Assembly (NCBI RefSeq): GCF_000145235.1
Contig: NC_014391.1
Location: 6,961,560-7,025,559, forward strand
Reading direction: 5' to 3'
Length of the DNA stretch: 64,000 nt
Origin: Micromonospora aurantiaca ATCC 27029
Lineage (GTDB): Bacteria; Actinomycetota; Actinomycetes; Mycobacteriales; Micromonosporaceae
A program made the position numbers and the translations under genes. How positions within the stretch are numbered: the first letter of the stretch is position 1; each line of letters begins with the position of its first letter. Of the stretch, positions 25,864 through 34,678 are shown one piece after another. The notes under the pieces were generated by a model. It had not been told where the DNA came from and did not search any database. It saw only the letters and a list, made by a program, of their open reading frames with translations.

Positions 25864-25908
25864 ACCTCCTGTGGGCTAAGCGGCCACGGTCCTTCCGTGG
25901 CAGGAGGT
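25864..25908 (-). promoter_or_regulatory. rpsF leader: probable S6:S18-binding, SD-sequestering element
   Basis: On the mRNA strand ACCTCCTG (25908-25901) is the exact complement of CAGGAGGT (25871-25864), which contains the rpsF Shine-Dalgarno. Between them lies the hairpin CCACGG-AAGGA-CCGTGG, and the 3' bulge starts with CCG. A CCG-containing bulge between two stems is the known S6:S18 autoregulatory motif, so feedback on the operon is the likely role. Confidence 0.7.
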
Positions 25909-26475
25909 CGTGCGTCGTTGCCCGCGCCGGTGCCGGGGGAACCCGGCCGGACACACGGACAACCGGACCAGGATAGCCGGTCCGGACGATCATGGCCGGG
26001 CCGGTGGTCCCGGTGTGCCGGGTGCGGCGACAGGGGCCCACCTCCGGCGAGCCGGCAGGTGGACCCCTGTCCACGGGACCGCGGGGCGTCCCGTCCGCAT
26101 TCCTTGGGTGGGACCTGGGGAGGAACGACCACACCGATGAGGTTGGATCGAAGACGCCCCGCGGAGCTTTATCGTGTTGTCACCTGGTCTGACCATACAA
26201 TGGCTCTCGTCACCACTTGGGGTAAATGGAGGAATTGGTCCTACTGCTGGCCTCCCGTACCGGGATGACGAGCGGATCCCGCCCCGCAGTGCCGGGCCGC
26301 ACGGCGGGGCGTCCCGTTTCCGGGGGTCCACCCTCGCCCGTCCGTGCTGTGGACCACGTGCGGGCGGAGCGTCGACCATCGATCCCACCTCGGACAACGA
26401 CCGCCGGGCCGGGTGGTGACGCGGCCGACCCGCCGGGCGCCTCCCGCGAGCGCGCCGACCGTCGCAGGCGCGACG
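25909..26475. other. Gene-free region upstream of rpsF and endonuclease IV
   Basis: No credible gene; the short frames have no recognisable domain. A less GC-rich patch around 26165-26235 includes the palindrome TGGTC-T-GACCA at 26185-26195 and TTGTCA/TACAAT boxes only 13 nt apart. The ribosomal operon promoter should lie here on the minus strand, but I cannot place it with confidence. Confidence 0.4.
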
Positions 26476-26481
26476 TAGGCT
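26476..26481 (+). promoter_or_regulatory. -10 hexamer for the endonuclease IV gene
   Basis: TAGGCT lies 7 nt before ATG 26489, consistent with a leaderless transcript. Confidence 0.4.
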
Positions 26482-26488
26482 GCCCTGC

Positions 26489-27271
26489 ATGCGAATCGGA
26501 GCCCACGTCGACCCGACCGACCCGCTGGCCGAGGCGGCCGCCCGGCAGGCCGAGGCGGTCCAGTTCTTCCTGGCCGACCCGCAGGGCTGGAAGGCCCCGA
26601 AGCCGCGCGAGGACGCCGAGCGCCTGCGTTCCGCCGACGTCGACCTCTACGTGCACGCGCCGTACGTGATCAACGTGGCCACGCTCAACAACCGGATCCG
26701 CATCCCCAGCCGCAAGCTGCTGCTCGCCCACGCGTCCGCCGCGGCGGACGTCGGGGCCAGAGGGCTGATCGTGCACGGCGGCCACGTCAACGCCGGCCAC
26801 GACGTCGCGGTCGGCTTCGACAACTGGCGCAAGACCTTCGCGTACGCGGCGGACTCCGGCGGCTTCCCGCTGCCGGTGCTGATCGAGAACACCGCCGGCG
26901 GTGACAACGCCTGCGCCCGGCACCTCGACTCGCTGGCCCGGCTCTGGGACGCGCTCGGCGACCACGAGGTCGGCTTCTGCCTGGACACCTGCCACGCGTA
27001 CGCGGGCGGCGAGGAACTGCTGGGCCTGGTCGACCGGGTGAAGGCGATCACCGGCCGGATCGACCTGATCCACGCGAACAACTCCAAGGGCGCGTTCAAC
27101 TCCGGCCAGGACCGGCACGACAACCTGACCGGCGGCACCATCGACCCGGAGCTGCTGGTGGCGGTGATCCGCGCGGCCGGCGCGCCGGTGATCGTGGAGA
27201 CCCCCGGCGGCGTCGAGGGCCAGGCCGCCGACATCGCGTTCCTGCGCGGGCAGTTGGGCGCGGCGGCGTGA
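26489..27271 (+). CDS. nfo: Deoxyribonuclease IV (AP endonuclease, xylose-isomerase-like TIM barrel)
   Basis: Endonuclease IV cuts DNA 5' of abasic sites in base-excision repair using three zinc ions. The 260-aa protein has the expected metal-ligand motifs: LYVHAPYVINVA, GLIVHGGHVNAG, LIENTAGGDNA, VGFCLDTCHAYAGG and IDLIHANNSKG with its terminal DRHDNLTGGTID. It is slightly short (typical about 280 aa) because the N-terminus is compact. The next gene starts within its stop codon (GTGA), so the two are coupled. Confidence 0.9.
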   Translation: MRIGAHVDPTDPLAEAAARQAEAVQFFLADPQGWKAPKPREDAERLRSADVDLYVHAPYVINVATLNNRIRIPSRKLLLAHASAAADVGARGLIVHGGHVNAGHDVAVGFDNWRKTFAYAADSGGFPLPVLIENTAGGDNACARHLDSLARLWDALGDHEVGFCLDTCHAYAGGEELLGLVDRVKAITGRIDLIHANNSKGAFNSGQDRHDNLTGGTIDPELLVAVIRAAGAPVIVETPGGVEGQAADIAFLRGQLGAAA

Positions 27272-29340
27272 CGACCGAGCAGTCCGGAACGACCGGCCGC
27301 CGGTCCGGCGCCGAGCCCCGTCCGGACGGCGACGCGGCCGCACCGGACCGGCCGGACGACGCGACCGGGACGGCCCCGCCCGGCGAGGGTGGGACCGCCG
27401 GGGGCGGATCCGGCACGGACGACACCGCCGGGAAGAAGGCCGAGGCCCGGGACGAGGCCGCCGCCGAGGGCGACGCCCACGACGCCCGGACGAACGGCGG
27501 CGACGGCGGAACCGCCGCCGACAAGGCCGACGCCGGAGACGAGAACACAACGGGTACGGCCGACGACAAGGCCGCCGATCCCTGGTCCGCGTTCGGGCCC
27601 GCGCCGGAGCCGGTGCTCGGCCGGGCCCGCCGGGCCGTCCGCGCGGTCGGCCGGTTCCTGGTGCACGAGTGGACGCTCGCCGCCGTCGCCGCACTGGCGC
27701 TGGCCGCGGCGATGACCTGGCCCACGTTGCGCTATCCGCGGCACACGCTGCCGCAGGACTACTGGGATCCGAGCCTGCAGGCGTGGCAGATGGCGTGGTC
27801 CGGCCACATCCTGCGGACCGACCCGGCGATGCTGTGGCACGCGAACACGTTCTATCCGGAGAACTGGAGCTTCGCGTTCTCCGACACGCTCCTCGGGTAC
27901 GCCCCGGCCGGCCTGATCGGGGTCGGCCCGGAGCACGCCGTGCTGCGCTACAACATCATGTTCGTGCTGGCGCACGCGCTCGCCGCGTTCGGCGCGTACG
28001 TGCTGGCCCGGCAGCTCGGCGCGGGCCGCATCGGCGGCGCGGTGGCCGGGGCGAGCTTCGCCTACGCGCCGTGGCTGCTGGCCCAGGCGGGGCACCTGCA
28101 CATCCTCTCCAACGGCGGCATCCCGCTGGCGCTGGCCATGCTGGCGCGGGGTCACGGCTGGTCGCTGCGGTACGGCTACCGGCCGCGCCGCCGGCACGCG
28201 GGCTGGGCGTTCGCCGGGTGGCTGGTGGCCGCGTGGCAGCTCAGCCTGGGGTTCGGTATCGGGCTGCCGTTCGCGTACATGCTGGCCGGGACCGTTCTGG
28301 TCGCGGTGGTGCTGTGGTTCGTGCGACGGCGCCGGGTGAAGCGTCCGTTCGGGCGGCGGCTGTTCCTGGCCGACGTGTTCGGCGGGCTCGCCTTCGCCGC
28401 GGTGGGCGCGGCGCTGGCGGTGCCGTACTTCAGGGTGGCCGAGCTGCACCCGAACGCGGAACGGACGCTCGGCGACATCGGGCTCTACTCGCCGCCGGCG
28501 AGCGGGTTCTTCACCGCGCCGGCCGAGTCCCGGGTCTGGGGCGGGCTGCACGAGGGCGCCCGTGCCGTGCTGCCCTGGCATCCGGAGATGACGCTGCTGC
28601 CGGGCTTCGTGCTCTACGCGCTCGCCGCCGGTGGTCTGTTCTTCTCGGTCTGGCGGGTCCGGCACCGGATCTTCCTGCTCGCCGGCGTGCTGGTGACGAT
28701 GGCGCTGGCGATGGGCACCCGGTTCTTCGGCGGCCGGTTCACCTACGTGCCGTTGTTCGACTACGTGCCGGGCTGGAGCGGGCTGCGCACGCCGGGCCGG
28801 ATGATGCTCTGGACCACGCTGCTGCTGGGTCTGCTCGCGGCCGGCGCGGTCACCGCGTTCTGCATGCGGGTACGCGAGCTGGCCGCCGAGCGGGTGCCGC
28901 CGTGGCCGGGCCCGTGGCTGCGCCTGGCCACGCTGCTGCCGCTGGCGCTGGTGCTCGTGGAAGGGCTGAACGCCACGCCGCAGCCGGTGGTGCCGCGGCA
29001 GCCGGCGGCGATGCGGACTGTGGACGGCCCGATGCTGGTGCTGCCGAGCAGCCAGAACCTCGATCAGCCGGTGATGTTGTGGTCCACCGACCGGTTCCAG
29101 CCGATGGTCAACGGCGGCAGCGGTTTCACGCCGCGTTCGCAGGCCCAGATCCGCGAGGCGACAGTCAGCTTCCCGGACTACGCGAGCGTCGACTACCTGC
29201 GGCAGATCGGCGTGAAGAACGTGGTCGTGTTGCGCGACGAGCTGGAGGGCACCCCGTGGGAGGGGATGCTCGACCGGCCGGTCGACGCGCTGGGCGTGAC
29301 CCGGGAGCAGGTCGGCGAGGCGGTCGTGTTCCGGCTGTAG
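27268..29340 (+). CDS. Large GT-C-like membrane protein with acidic N-terminal tail
   Basis: The 690-aa protein begins with about 110 disordered, strongly charged residues (many Asp, Glu, Gly, Ala). It continues with around ten membrane helices and a C-terminal extracytoplasmic domain (PMLVLPSSQNLDQPVMLWSTD ... VDYLRQIGVKNVVVLRD). The first loop (LPQDYWDPSLQAWQMAWSG ... NTFYPEN) resembles the acidic active-site loop of GT-C glycosyltransferases of the GT39/YfhO type. Donor and acceptor are unknown. It starts at GTG inside the endonuclease IV stop and ends in a shared convergent terminator. Confidence 0.7.
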   Translation: MTTEQSGTTGRRSGAEPRPDGDAAAPDRPDDATGTAPPGEGGTAGGGSGTDDTAGKKAEARDEAAAEGDAHDARTNGGDGGTAADKADAGDENTTGTADDKAADPWSAFGPAPEPVLGRARRAVRAVGRFLVHEWTLAAVAALALAAAMTWPTLRYPRHTLPQDYWDPSLQAWQMAWSGHILRTDPAMLWHANTFYPENWSFAFSDTLLGYAPAGLIGVGPEHAVLRYNIMFVLAHALAAFGAYVLARQLGAGRIGGAVAGASFAYAPWLLAQAGHLHILSNGGIPLALAMLARGHGWSLRYGYRPRRRHAGWAFAGWLVAAWQLSLGFGIGLPFAYMLAGTVLVAVVLWFVRRRRVKRPFGRRLFLADVFGGLAFAAVGAALAVPYFRVAELHPNAERTLGDIGLYSPPASGFFTAPAESRVWGGLHEGARAVLPWHPEMTLLPGFVLYALAAGGLFFSVWRVRHRIFLLAGVLVTMALAMGTRFFGGRFTYVPLFDYVPGWSGLRTPGRMMLWTTLLLGLLAAGAVTAFCMRVRELAAERVPPWPGPWLRLATLLPLALVLVEGLNATPQPVVPRQPAAMRTVDGPMLVLPSSQNLDQPVMLWSTDRFQPMVNGGSGFTPRSQAQIREATVSFPDYASVDYLRQIGVKNVVVLRDELEGTPWEGMLDRPVDALGVTREQVGEAVVFRL

Positions 29341-29355
29341 ACCGGAACACGACCG
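29321..29355. terminator. Bidirectional terminator overlapping a stop codon
   Basis: Perfect 14-bp stem (29321-29334 with 29342-29355) and a 7-nt loop containing the TAG of the GT-C-like gene. It separates two converging glycosyltransferase-like genes. Confidence 0.75.
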
Positions 29356-29361
29356 TCTCGG

Positions 29362-30918
29362 TCACACCGGAACGGGTTCGGCGGGCCGTTCGGCGGCGCG
29401 CGCCCGCCAGCGCTGATGCCAGGGCGCGTCGGGCGCGCCGTCGAGCACCCCGCCGTCCGGGTCGTCGGCGTAGGTGTGCCGGACGACGTCCAGTTCGGGC
29501 CGCATGATGTCCCGGATGACGAATCCGCAGAGCACCGCCACGGTGATCAGGCGCAGGCTCGACGCCAGCACGAAGACGCCCTCGGGGAAGACCGGCCGGG
29601 ACATGGCCGTGCCGAGCAGTTCGCCGTAGAACGCGGCGAAGTAGCCGACCTCGGCGACCTGCCAGGCCAGGAACGCGCCCCAGCGCGGCCGGGCGAGCAC
29701 CGCGAGCGGCAGCAGCCAGAGCACGAACTGCTGGGACCACACCTTGCTGAAGATGAGGAACGCGGCGACCACCAGGAAGGCGAGCTGGGCCAGCCGGGGG
29801 CGGCGCGGCGCCAGCAGCGCCAGCCCGGCCACGCCGAGGCAGGCCAGGCCGAAGAGCAGGTACGACAGCCAGTTGAGGGTGGGGATGTTCGCGTTGAGCC
29901 ACTCGAAGGGCCCGAGCTGGCCGGGTGAGGACGGGCTGATCCGGCCGTCCAGGTAGCGGCCGATGTACCAGAGCGTGCCCCAGTCGATGGGGCGCGTGGT
30001 GTTCAGGTCGAAGAAGCGTTCCCAGTTCTCCCGGTACGGGATCGCCACCGGCAGGTTCACGGCCACGAGCGTCACCAGCGCGGTCGCCGTGGCGACGAGC
30101 CCGGCCAGCAGTTTCCCGGCGCGCAACGCGAGGACCAGGATCGGGCCGAGGATGAACAGCGGCCACATCTTGGCCGCGCCGCCCAGTCCGATGAGGACGC
30201 CTGCTACTCCGGGCAGCAGCAGCGCGTACCGGTCGGGCCGGGCGCGCGCCCAGGCCAGCAGGCCGAACGCGGCCAGGCCGATGGCGAGCAGATCCCAGTT
30301 GACGGTGGCGGTGAGCACCAGCGCCGGGGAGAGCGCGAACAACGCGGCGTCCCAGGGTCGTCGTCGGCGCAGGCTGAGGATCACGGCGACGGTGGCGACC
30401 GCGAGCGCGCCGAGCACCAGCGCGTTCAGGTTGTAGAACCACTGACCCTGGTTGATGGCGGGGTTGTCGGCGCCGAGGGCGTGCACCGGCAGGCCGAGCG
30501 CGCCCATGAAGTACCCGGTCAGCACCGGGTACTCCACCGGGTGGTCGGCGTAGGGCACCTTGCCCTCGTTGAGCCCTTCGGCGTAGTAGAGCGCCAGCAC
30601 GTCGGTGTAGCACATCCGGGTGTACTGGACGTTGTTCTGCCAGGCGCCGTCCTGGCAGGGCGACTTCTGCACCCAGTGCAGGGCCAGCGTCAGGCACACC
30701 AGCGCCAGCACGATCCGGCCGGCGGTCCAGAACCGGCTCTCCCGGCCGGCGGGCCGGTCCAGGGCGGCGGCGTGGTCGCCGAGCGGCCCGCCGATCAGAC
30801 CGGAGGCGCCCCGGACGAACCAGTCCGAGCGGGACGGGTGGTCCACCGTCTCTGCGGATCGTGGCGCCGCCTCGGACGCGCCGGGCTCATCGATGCCTGC
30901 GGGCGACTGGGTGCTCAT
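29362..30918 (-). CDS. GT87-like membrane glycosyltransferase (Rv0051-type)
   Basis: This 518-aa integral membrane protein follows a class A PBP gene, as Rv0051 follows ponA1 in Mycobacterium. It has a hydrophilic N-terminus of about 65 residues and then ten or so helices. A family-type loop follows (QNNVQYTRMCYTDVLALYYAEGL ... YADHPVEYPVLTGYFMG), then GGAAKMWPLFILGPILVL and WSQQFVLWLLPLAVL. A polyprenol-linked sugar donor is likely from the family; the product is not known. ATG 30918 is kept. The PBP terminator separates the two genes, so it probably has its own promoter. Confidence 0.75.
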   Translation of the reverse strand: MSTQSPAGIDEPGASEAAPRSAETVDHPSRSDWFVRGASGLIGGPLGDHAAALDRPAGRESRFWTAGRIVLALVCLTLALHWVQKSPCQDGAWQNNVQYTRMCYTDVLALYYAEGLNEGKVPYADHPVEYPVLTGYFMGALGLPVHALGADNPAINQGQWFYNLNALVLGALAVATVAVILSLRRRRPWDAALFALSPALVLTATVNWDLLAIGLAAFGLLAWARARPDRYALLLPGVAGVLIGLGGAAKMWPLFILGPILVLALRAGKLLAGLVATATALVTLVAVNLPVAIPYRENWERFFDLNTTRPIDWGTLWYIGRYLDGRISPSSPGQLGPFEWLNANIPTLNWLSYLLFGLACLGVAGLALLAPRRPRLAQLAFLVVAAFLIFSKVWSQQFVLWLLPLAVLARPRWGAFLAWQVAEVGYFAAFYGELLGTAMSRPVFPEGVFVLASSLRLITVAVLCGFVIRDIMRPELDVVRHTYADDPDGGVLDGAPDAPWHQRWRARAAERPAEPVPV

Positions 30919-30990
30919 GGAGAGGCATCCTGCCGTACACCGGGGGTCGCCGTCCCGTCGCGCGCGGAGAAATTCCGGTACGCGAAACGC

Positions 30991-31025
30991 GGCGGCGGCC
31001 GGACCGCTCGGGTCCGGCCGCCGCC
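30991..31025 (-). terminator. Terminator downstream of the class A PBP gene
   Basis: Perfect 15-bp GC stem (30991-31005 with 31011-31025) and a 5-nt loop, beginning 16 nt after the PBP stop and followed on the minus strand by GCGTTTCG. Confidence 0.75.
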
Positions 31026-31040
31026 GTCAGGTGGTACGCG

Positions 31041-33863
31041 TCAGTTCTGCCGTGTCGGTGGTGTGCTCGGCAGCAGCCCACCGCCGCCACCGCCACCACC
31101 GGGGCGTCCGCCGCCTCCGGGGAGCCCACCCCCGCCGGGGTTGTTGCCACCCTGGTCGCCGCCGCCGGGGTTGCCGCCACCGGGCGTGCCGCCGGGGCAG
31201 AACAGACCCAGCGGGTCGCAGTTCGGGCCGCCCGGCTGGCCGGGCTCGTTCGTCGGCGGCGGCACCTCGCCGTTGCCGGCCTCGTCGTCGCCGACGTTCG
31301 CGGCGGGCGGGAACTCTTCCTTGTCCTTGCCCTTGAGCGCGTCGTTCATGAAGCGCTGGAAGATGTCACCCGGCATCCGGGCGCCGCTGATGTCCCGGCC
31401 GTCCTTGTACTTGATCGCCTTGCGGTCCTTGACGTTTCCGACCCAGACGGCGGTGGCGAGCTGCGGCGTGTAGCCGATCATCCAGGCATCGCCGTTGCGG
31501 GTGGTCTTGTCACCGAGTTCCCAGGTGCCGGTCTTCTCGGCGACCTGCCGGCCCTCCTCGAGCTTCTTGTTGATCTGGCCCGGGTACTGCTTCAGCACGG
31601 ACGTCACGTCGGCGACGATGTCCTTGTCGATCCGCTGCTGCCCCTTGAGCTTCTCCCCGCCGACCGTGTCCCACTTACCGGTGTCCGGGTTCTGCTTCTG
31701 CACCAGCTTCACGAAGTGCGCCTTGTGGTAGACGCCCTGGTTGGCGAACGTGGCGACGCCGTTGGCGTGGTCGAGCACCGTGATCGGGTACTGGCCGTAG
31801 CCGAGGACGTGGAAGAACGGCGACGGAGCCAGGTCCTTCGGGTCGGCCTTGGTCAGGTCGTGCGCCTTGGCCGGGTTGGTGTCGGTCTGCCACATGGTGG
31901 TGACGCCGGCCTGCTTGGCCATGTCGAGCACCTTGTCCGGGCCGATCTTCTCGGTGATGTAGTAGAACGGAACGTTCAGCGACTTCAGCGTCGACAGTTC
32001 GAGCGTGCAGGAGTCACCGCAGGAGACCTTGTCCGCGCCGGCGTTGCTGACCTTGAACTTGGTGCCCTTCGGCGTGAACGCCGATCCCTTCCACCGGGAC
32101 TTGAGCGAGATGCCTTCCTTCAGGGCCGCGGCGAGCGTGTAGATCTTGAAGCTCGAGCCCGGCGAGTGCCCGCCGCTGACCACGCCGTTGTCGACGTTCT
32201 TCCCGGCGTAGTCGGTGCCGGTGCCGTTGTCGCCGCCGTAGTAGGCGAGCACCCGGCCGGTCTTCGGGTCGATGGCCACCACGGCGGCCATCAGGTTCGG
32301 CGGCTGGCCGGCGAGTTCGGAGCCCTTCTTGGCCCGCTGGGCCGCGGCGAGCGCCGCCTCCTGCATCTTCCGGTTGATCGTGGTGGTGATCTTGTAACCA
32401 CCCCGGCTCAGCGCCTTGGCGCAGAGCGGCTTCTTCTCGGTCGCCTCGGCCTCGTTGTCGGTGCAGAGGTTCATCTCGCGGATCTCCTGCGAGACGTAGT
32501 TGACGATGTTGCCGTACGGGGTGTCGATGCCGAAGCCACCGCCGCTGTTCTTCGACGGCTTCGCGATGTTCTTCGGGTACTCGGTGGGGTGCTGCGGCGT
32601 GTTCGGCGCGTCCAGCCACTTCTCCGTGATCATGCCGTTGATCACGTAGTTCCACCGATCCAGTGCGGCGGTCGGGTTGATCGCCGGGTCGTAGCCCTGG
32701 TGGGTGGCGCTCGGCTCCGGCTGTTTGATCAGTGCGGCGAGCACCGCGGCCTCGGCCACGGTCAGGCTCTTGACGTCCTTGCCGAAGTAGGTCCGCGCCG
32801 CCGCCTGGATGCCGTACGCGCCACGGCCGAAGTAGATGACGTTCAGGTAGTGCTGCATGATCACGCGCTTGTCGTACTTGTCGTTCAGCTTGGAGGCGAG
32901 GATCGCCTCCTTCACCTTGCGGCCGTACGTGTCCTGGTTCAGGTTCTCGAACGCGTTGCGCGCGTACTGCTGGGTGATGGTCGAGGCGCCCTGCTTGTCG
33001 CCGCCGGTGAGGTTGTTCCACGCGGCCCGGGCGATGCCCTTGTAGTCCACACCGGAGTGCTTGTAGAAGTTCCGGTCCTCCGCCGCGGCGACCGCGTGCT
33101 GGACGTGCTCCGGAATCTGGTCGATGGTGACCAGCTGGCGGTTCTGGTCGCCGATCCGGGCGATCGCCTGGCCGCTCGAGTCGTAGATGGTGGTGGACAG
33201 CGGCGGGATGGTGTCCTCCGGGAGCACCACCTTGGTGGAGTACCAGGTGAAGCTCACCACACCGATGCCGGCGAGCATGATGAACACGGCGAAGCCGGCG
33301 ATCAGGATGTTGATCCGGCGGCGCTTCTTCGCGCGCGCCGGGTCCTCGCCGCGGCCACGCCGGCCGGGGCCGGCCGGACCGCCGGGACCACCGGGGCCGC
33401 CGCCGGCGGCGCCGGGCACCCGGGCGCGGCCACCGACGGCCGCCGCGCCGACGCTCGCGCGTCCGCCCACGCTCGCACGCCCGCCGACGCCGGCCGCGCC
33501 GACGCTCGCCGCGCCCACCGAGGCGCGTCCGGCCGGAGCGGCCGGGGAGACGGGCACCGACGCCCGGCCGGCGCCCGCGCGTCCGGAGACGCCGGGTGCC
33601 GGCGAGACGGGCACCGAGGCCCGGCCGCCCGCGCCGGCCCGGCCGACCGAGGCCGAGCCTGCCGCCCCGCGCGGCGCCGGAGCGCCACCGACCGAGGCCC
33701 GGCCGCCCGCGCCGTACGGTGTCGCGGAGGCGCGCGCCGAGGCGCCGCCCTCAGCCGCGCCGGACCAACCGTTCCCGCCCCGGCTCCCTTCGGAACCGGG
33801 GTCGCCGTTCGGGCCCGGGATCTGGGCCCGCCCACGCGAAGAACTGGGATCGCCGTAGTTCAT
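31041..33863 (-). CDS. ponA: Class A penicillin-binding protein (transglycosylase/transpeptidase)
   Basis: The bifunctional enzyme polymerises and cross-links peptidoglycan. The 940-aa protein has a 180-residue cytoplasmic tail of GRASVGA-like repeats, a membrane anchor at 184-206 and a GT51 domain (catalytic Glu262 in AAAEDRNFYKHSGVD; GASTITQQYARN). The transpeptidase has SPGSSFK (Ser570, Lys573), an SLN motif and KTGT (VAEKTGTWELGDKT), all intact. A Gly/Pro-rich tail follows. Its position between a DUF5318 gene and a GT87 gene matches the mycobacterial ponA1 locus. ATG 33863 begins the tail. Confidence 0.93.
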   Translation of the reverse strand: MNYGDPSSSRGRAQIPGPNGDPGSEGSRGGNGWSGAAEGGASARASATPYGAGGRASVGGAPAPRGAAGSASVGRAGAGGRASVPVSPAPGVSGRAGAGRASVPVSPAAPAGRASVGAASVGAAGVGGRASVGGRASVGAAAVGGRARVPGAAGGGPGGPGGPAGPGRRGRGEDPARAKKRRRINILIAGFAVFIMLAGIGVVSFTWYSTKVVLPEDTIPPLSTTIYDSSGQAIARIGDQNRQLVTIDQIPEHVQHAVAAAEDRNFYKHSGVDYKGIARAAWNNLTGGDKQGASTITQQYARNAFENLNQDTYGRKVKEAILASKLNDKYDKRVIMQHYLNVIYFGRGAYGIQAAARTYFGKDVKSLTVAEAAVLAALIKQPEPSATHQGYDPAINPTAALDRWNYVINGMITEKWLDAPNTPQHPTEYPKNIAKPSKNSGGGFGIDTPYGNIVNYVSQEIREMNLCTDNEAEATEKKPLCAKALSRGGYKITTTINRKMQEAALAAAQRAKKGSELAGQPPNLMAAVVAIDPKTGRVLAYYGGDNGTGTDYAGKNVDNGVVSGGHSPGSSFKIYTLAAALKEGISLKSRWKGSAFTPKGTKFKVSNAGADKVSCGDSCTLELSTLKSLNVPFYYITEKIGPDKVLDMAKQAGVTTMWQTDTNPAKAHDLTKADPKDLAPSPFFHVLGYGQYPITVLDHANGVATFANQGVYHKAHFVKLVQKQNPDTGKWDTVGGEKLKGQQRIDKDIVADVTSVLKQYPGQINKKLEEGRQVAEKTGTWELGDKTTRNGDAWMIGYTPQLATAVWVGNVKDRKAIKYKDGRDISGARMPGDIFQRFMNDALKGKDKEEFPPAANVGDDEAGNGEVPPPTNEPGQPGGPNCDPLGLFCPGGTPGGGNPGGGDQGGNNPGGGGLPGGGGRPGGGGGGGGLLPSTPPTRQN

Positions 33864-34057
33864 TCCTCACACCCTGCCGGTCGCGGTGGGGCGCGGGGGC
33901 GCCGCCACCGGGTTGCCGTGAGCTGGAACACGGGACGTTACCCGCCGGCCGTGCCAGCGATCGCCCGTCAAATCCGATCTATTCGGACCAATTACGCGTA
34001 AAGGCTGTCGATCCTGCCGCCCGGGGAATGGGCCGGCAGCGATCGGGACAGCCGCGT

Positions 34058-34504
34058 TCACCGTTGCGCCTCTCGCCTTCGCCGAGGGGTGGAGCCGTTG
34101 GCCGCGACCGACTCGTCCGCGTCCTCCGCCTCGCCAGCGAGACCGTCCCGGCCGAGCAGGAACTGCTCGACGAGATGGTTCCAGTCGCAGCCGGGGCAGA
34201 CCTCCACCACGAACACCTGGAACTCACGCAGCGTCATGGCCAGGACGGGCAACTCGGCCCGGGTACGCGCCTGGCCGGCCGACTGCTTGAGTTCGTCACC
34301 GTAAATGTAGTGGACGTGGATCAGGTTCTCGCTGCGGCAGATCGGGCAGCGGTGGTCGGTCGGCTCGCCGTGGAAGCGAGCAGCGTTCTTCAGGTACGGC
34401 GAGGCGTCGCAGACGTCGTACGTGCCGATCCGCCCGGCGAGCAGTTCACGCAGCACAGCTCGCTTCTGAAGCGAGTAGTCGACGACCTGGCGCTGCGTAC
34501 GCAT
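34058..34504 (-). CDS. DUF5318 zinc-ribbon protein
   Basis: The 148-aa protein matches the actinobacterial DUF5318 family, found beside ponA1. It opens with RTQRQVVDYSLQKRAVLRELLAGRIGTYDVCDASPYL, then carries two CxxC pairs (CPICRSENLIHVHYIYGDELK and VEVCPGCDWNHLVEQFLLG) that should form a zinc ribbon. The last 25 residues are charged and disordered. Function is not established. TACCCT lies 7 nt before the ATG, so it is probably leaderless, and it is divergent from the PadR gene. Confidence 0.85.
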   Translation of the reverse strand: MRTQRQVVDYSLQKRAVLRELLAGRIGTYDVCDASPYLKNAARFHGEPTDHRCPICRSENLIHVHYIYGDELKQSAGQARTRAELPVLAMTLREFQVFVVEVCPGCDWNHLVEQFLLGRDGLAGEAEDADESVAANGSTPRRRREAQR

Positions 34505-34511
34505 GCGGCAA

Positions 34512-34517
34512 AGGGTA
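34512..34517 (-). promoter_or_regulatory. -10 hexamer for the DUF5318 gene
   Basis: TACCCT on the minus strand lies 7 nt before the ATG at 34504. Confidence 0.4.
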
Positions 34518-34583
34518 CGCGCTCCCGCGAACCCAGGCGACCATGGTCACGATGCGTGATGATCGCGTCGCGTAAGCAGGGGT

Positions 34584-34636
34584 TTGCCCCATCCTCACCT
34601 CTCCGCTAACGTGCGATGTATCGGTTCGATACATCG
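34584..34636 (+). promoter_or_regulatory. PadR-ino1 promoter with overlapping PadR-type operator
   Basis: TTGCCC (34584-34589), a 17-nt spacer and TAACGT (34607-34612) form a promoter. A perfect palindrome, CGATGTATCG-GTT-CGATACATCG (34614-34636), covers the expected start point. Its ATGT...ACAT ends are typical of PadR operators, so autorepression is likely. Confidence 0.65.
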
Positions 34637-34678
34637 CGGTGGTTAGCGCTCCGCGCAGGGGGAAAGAGGGGATGGCCC

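Noticed and set aside
26177..26201. TTGTCA ... TACAAT as a housekeeping promoter
   Set aside because: The spacer is only 13 nt, too short for a normal sigma-70-type promoter.
30861..34001. Plus-strand frame of 1046 codons across the PBP gene
   Set aside because: No recognisable domain; it lies opposite a PBP with all catalytic motifs.
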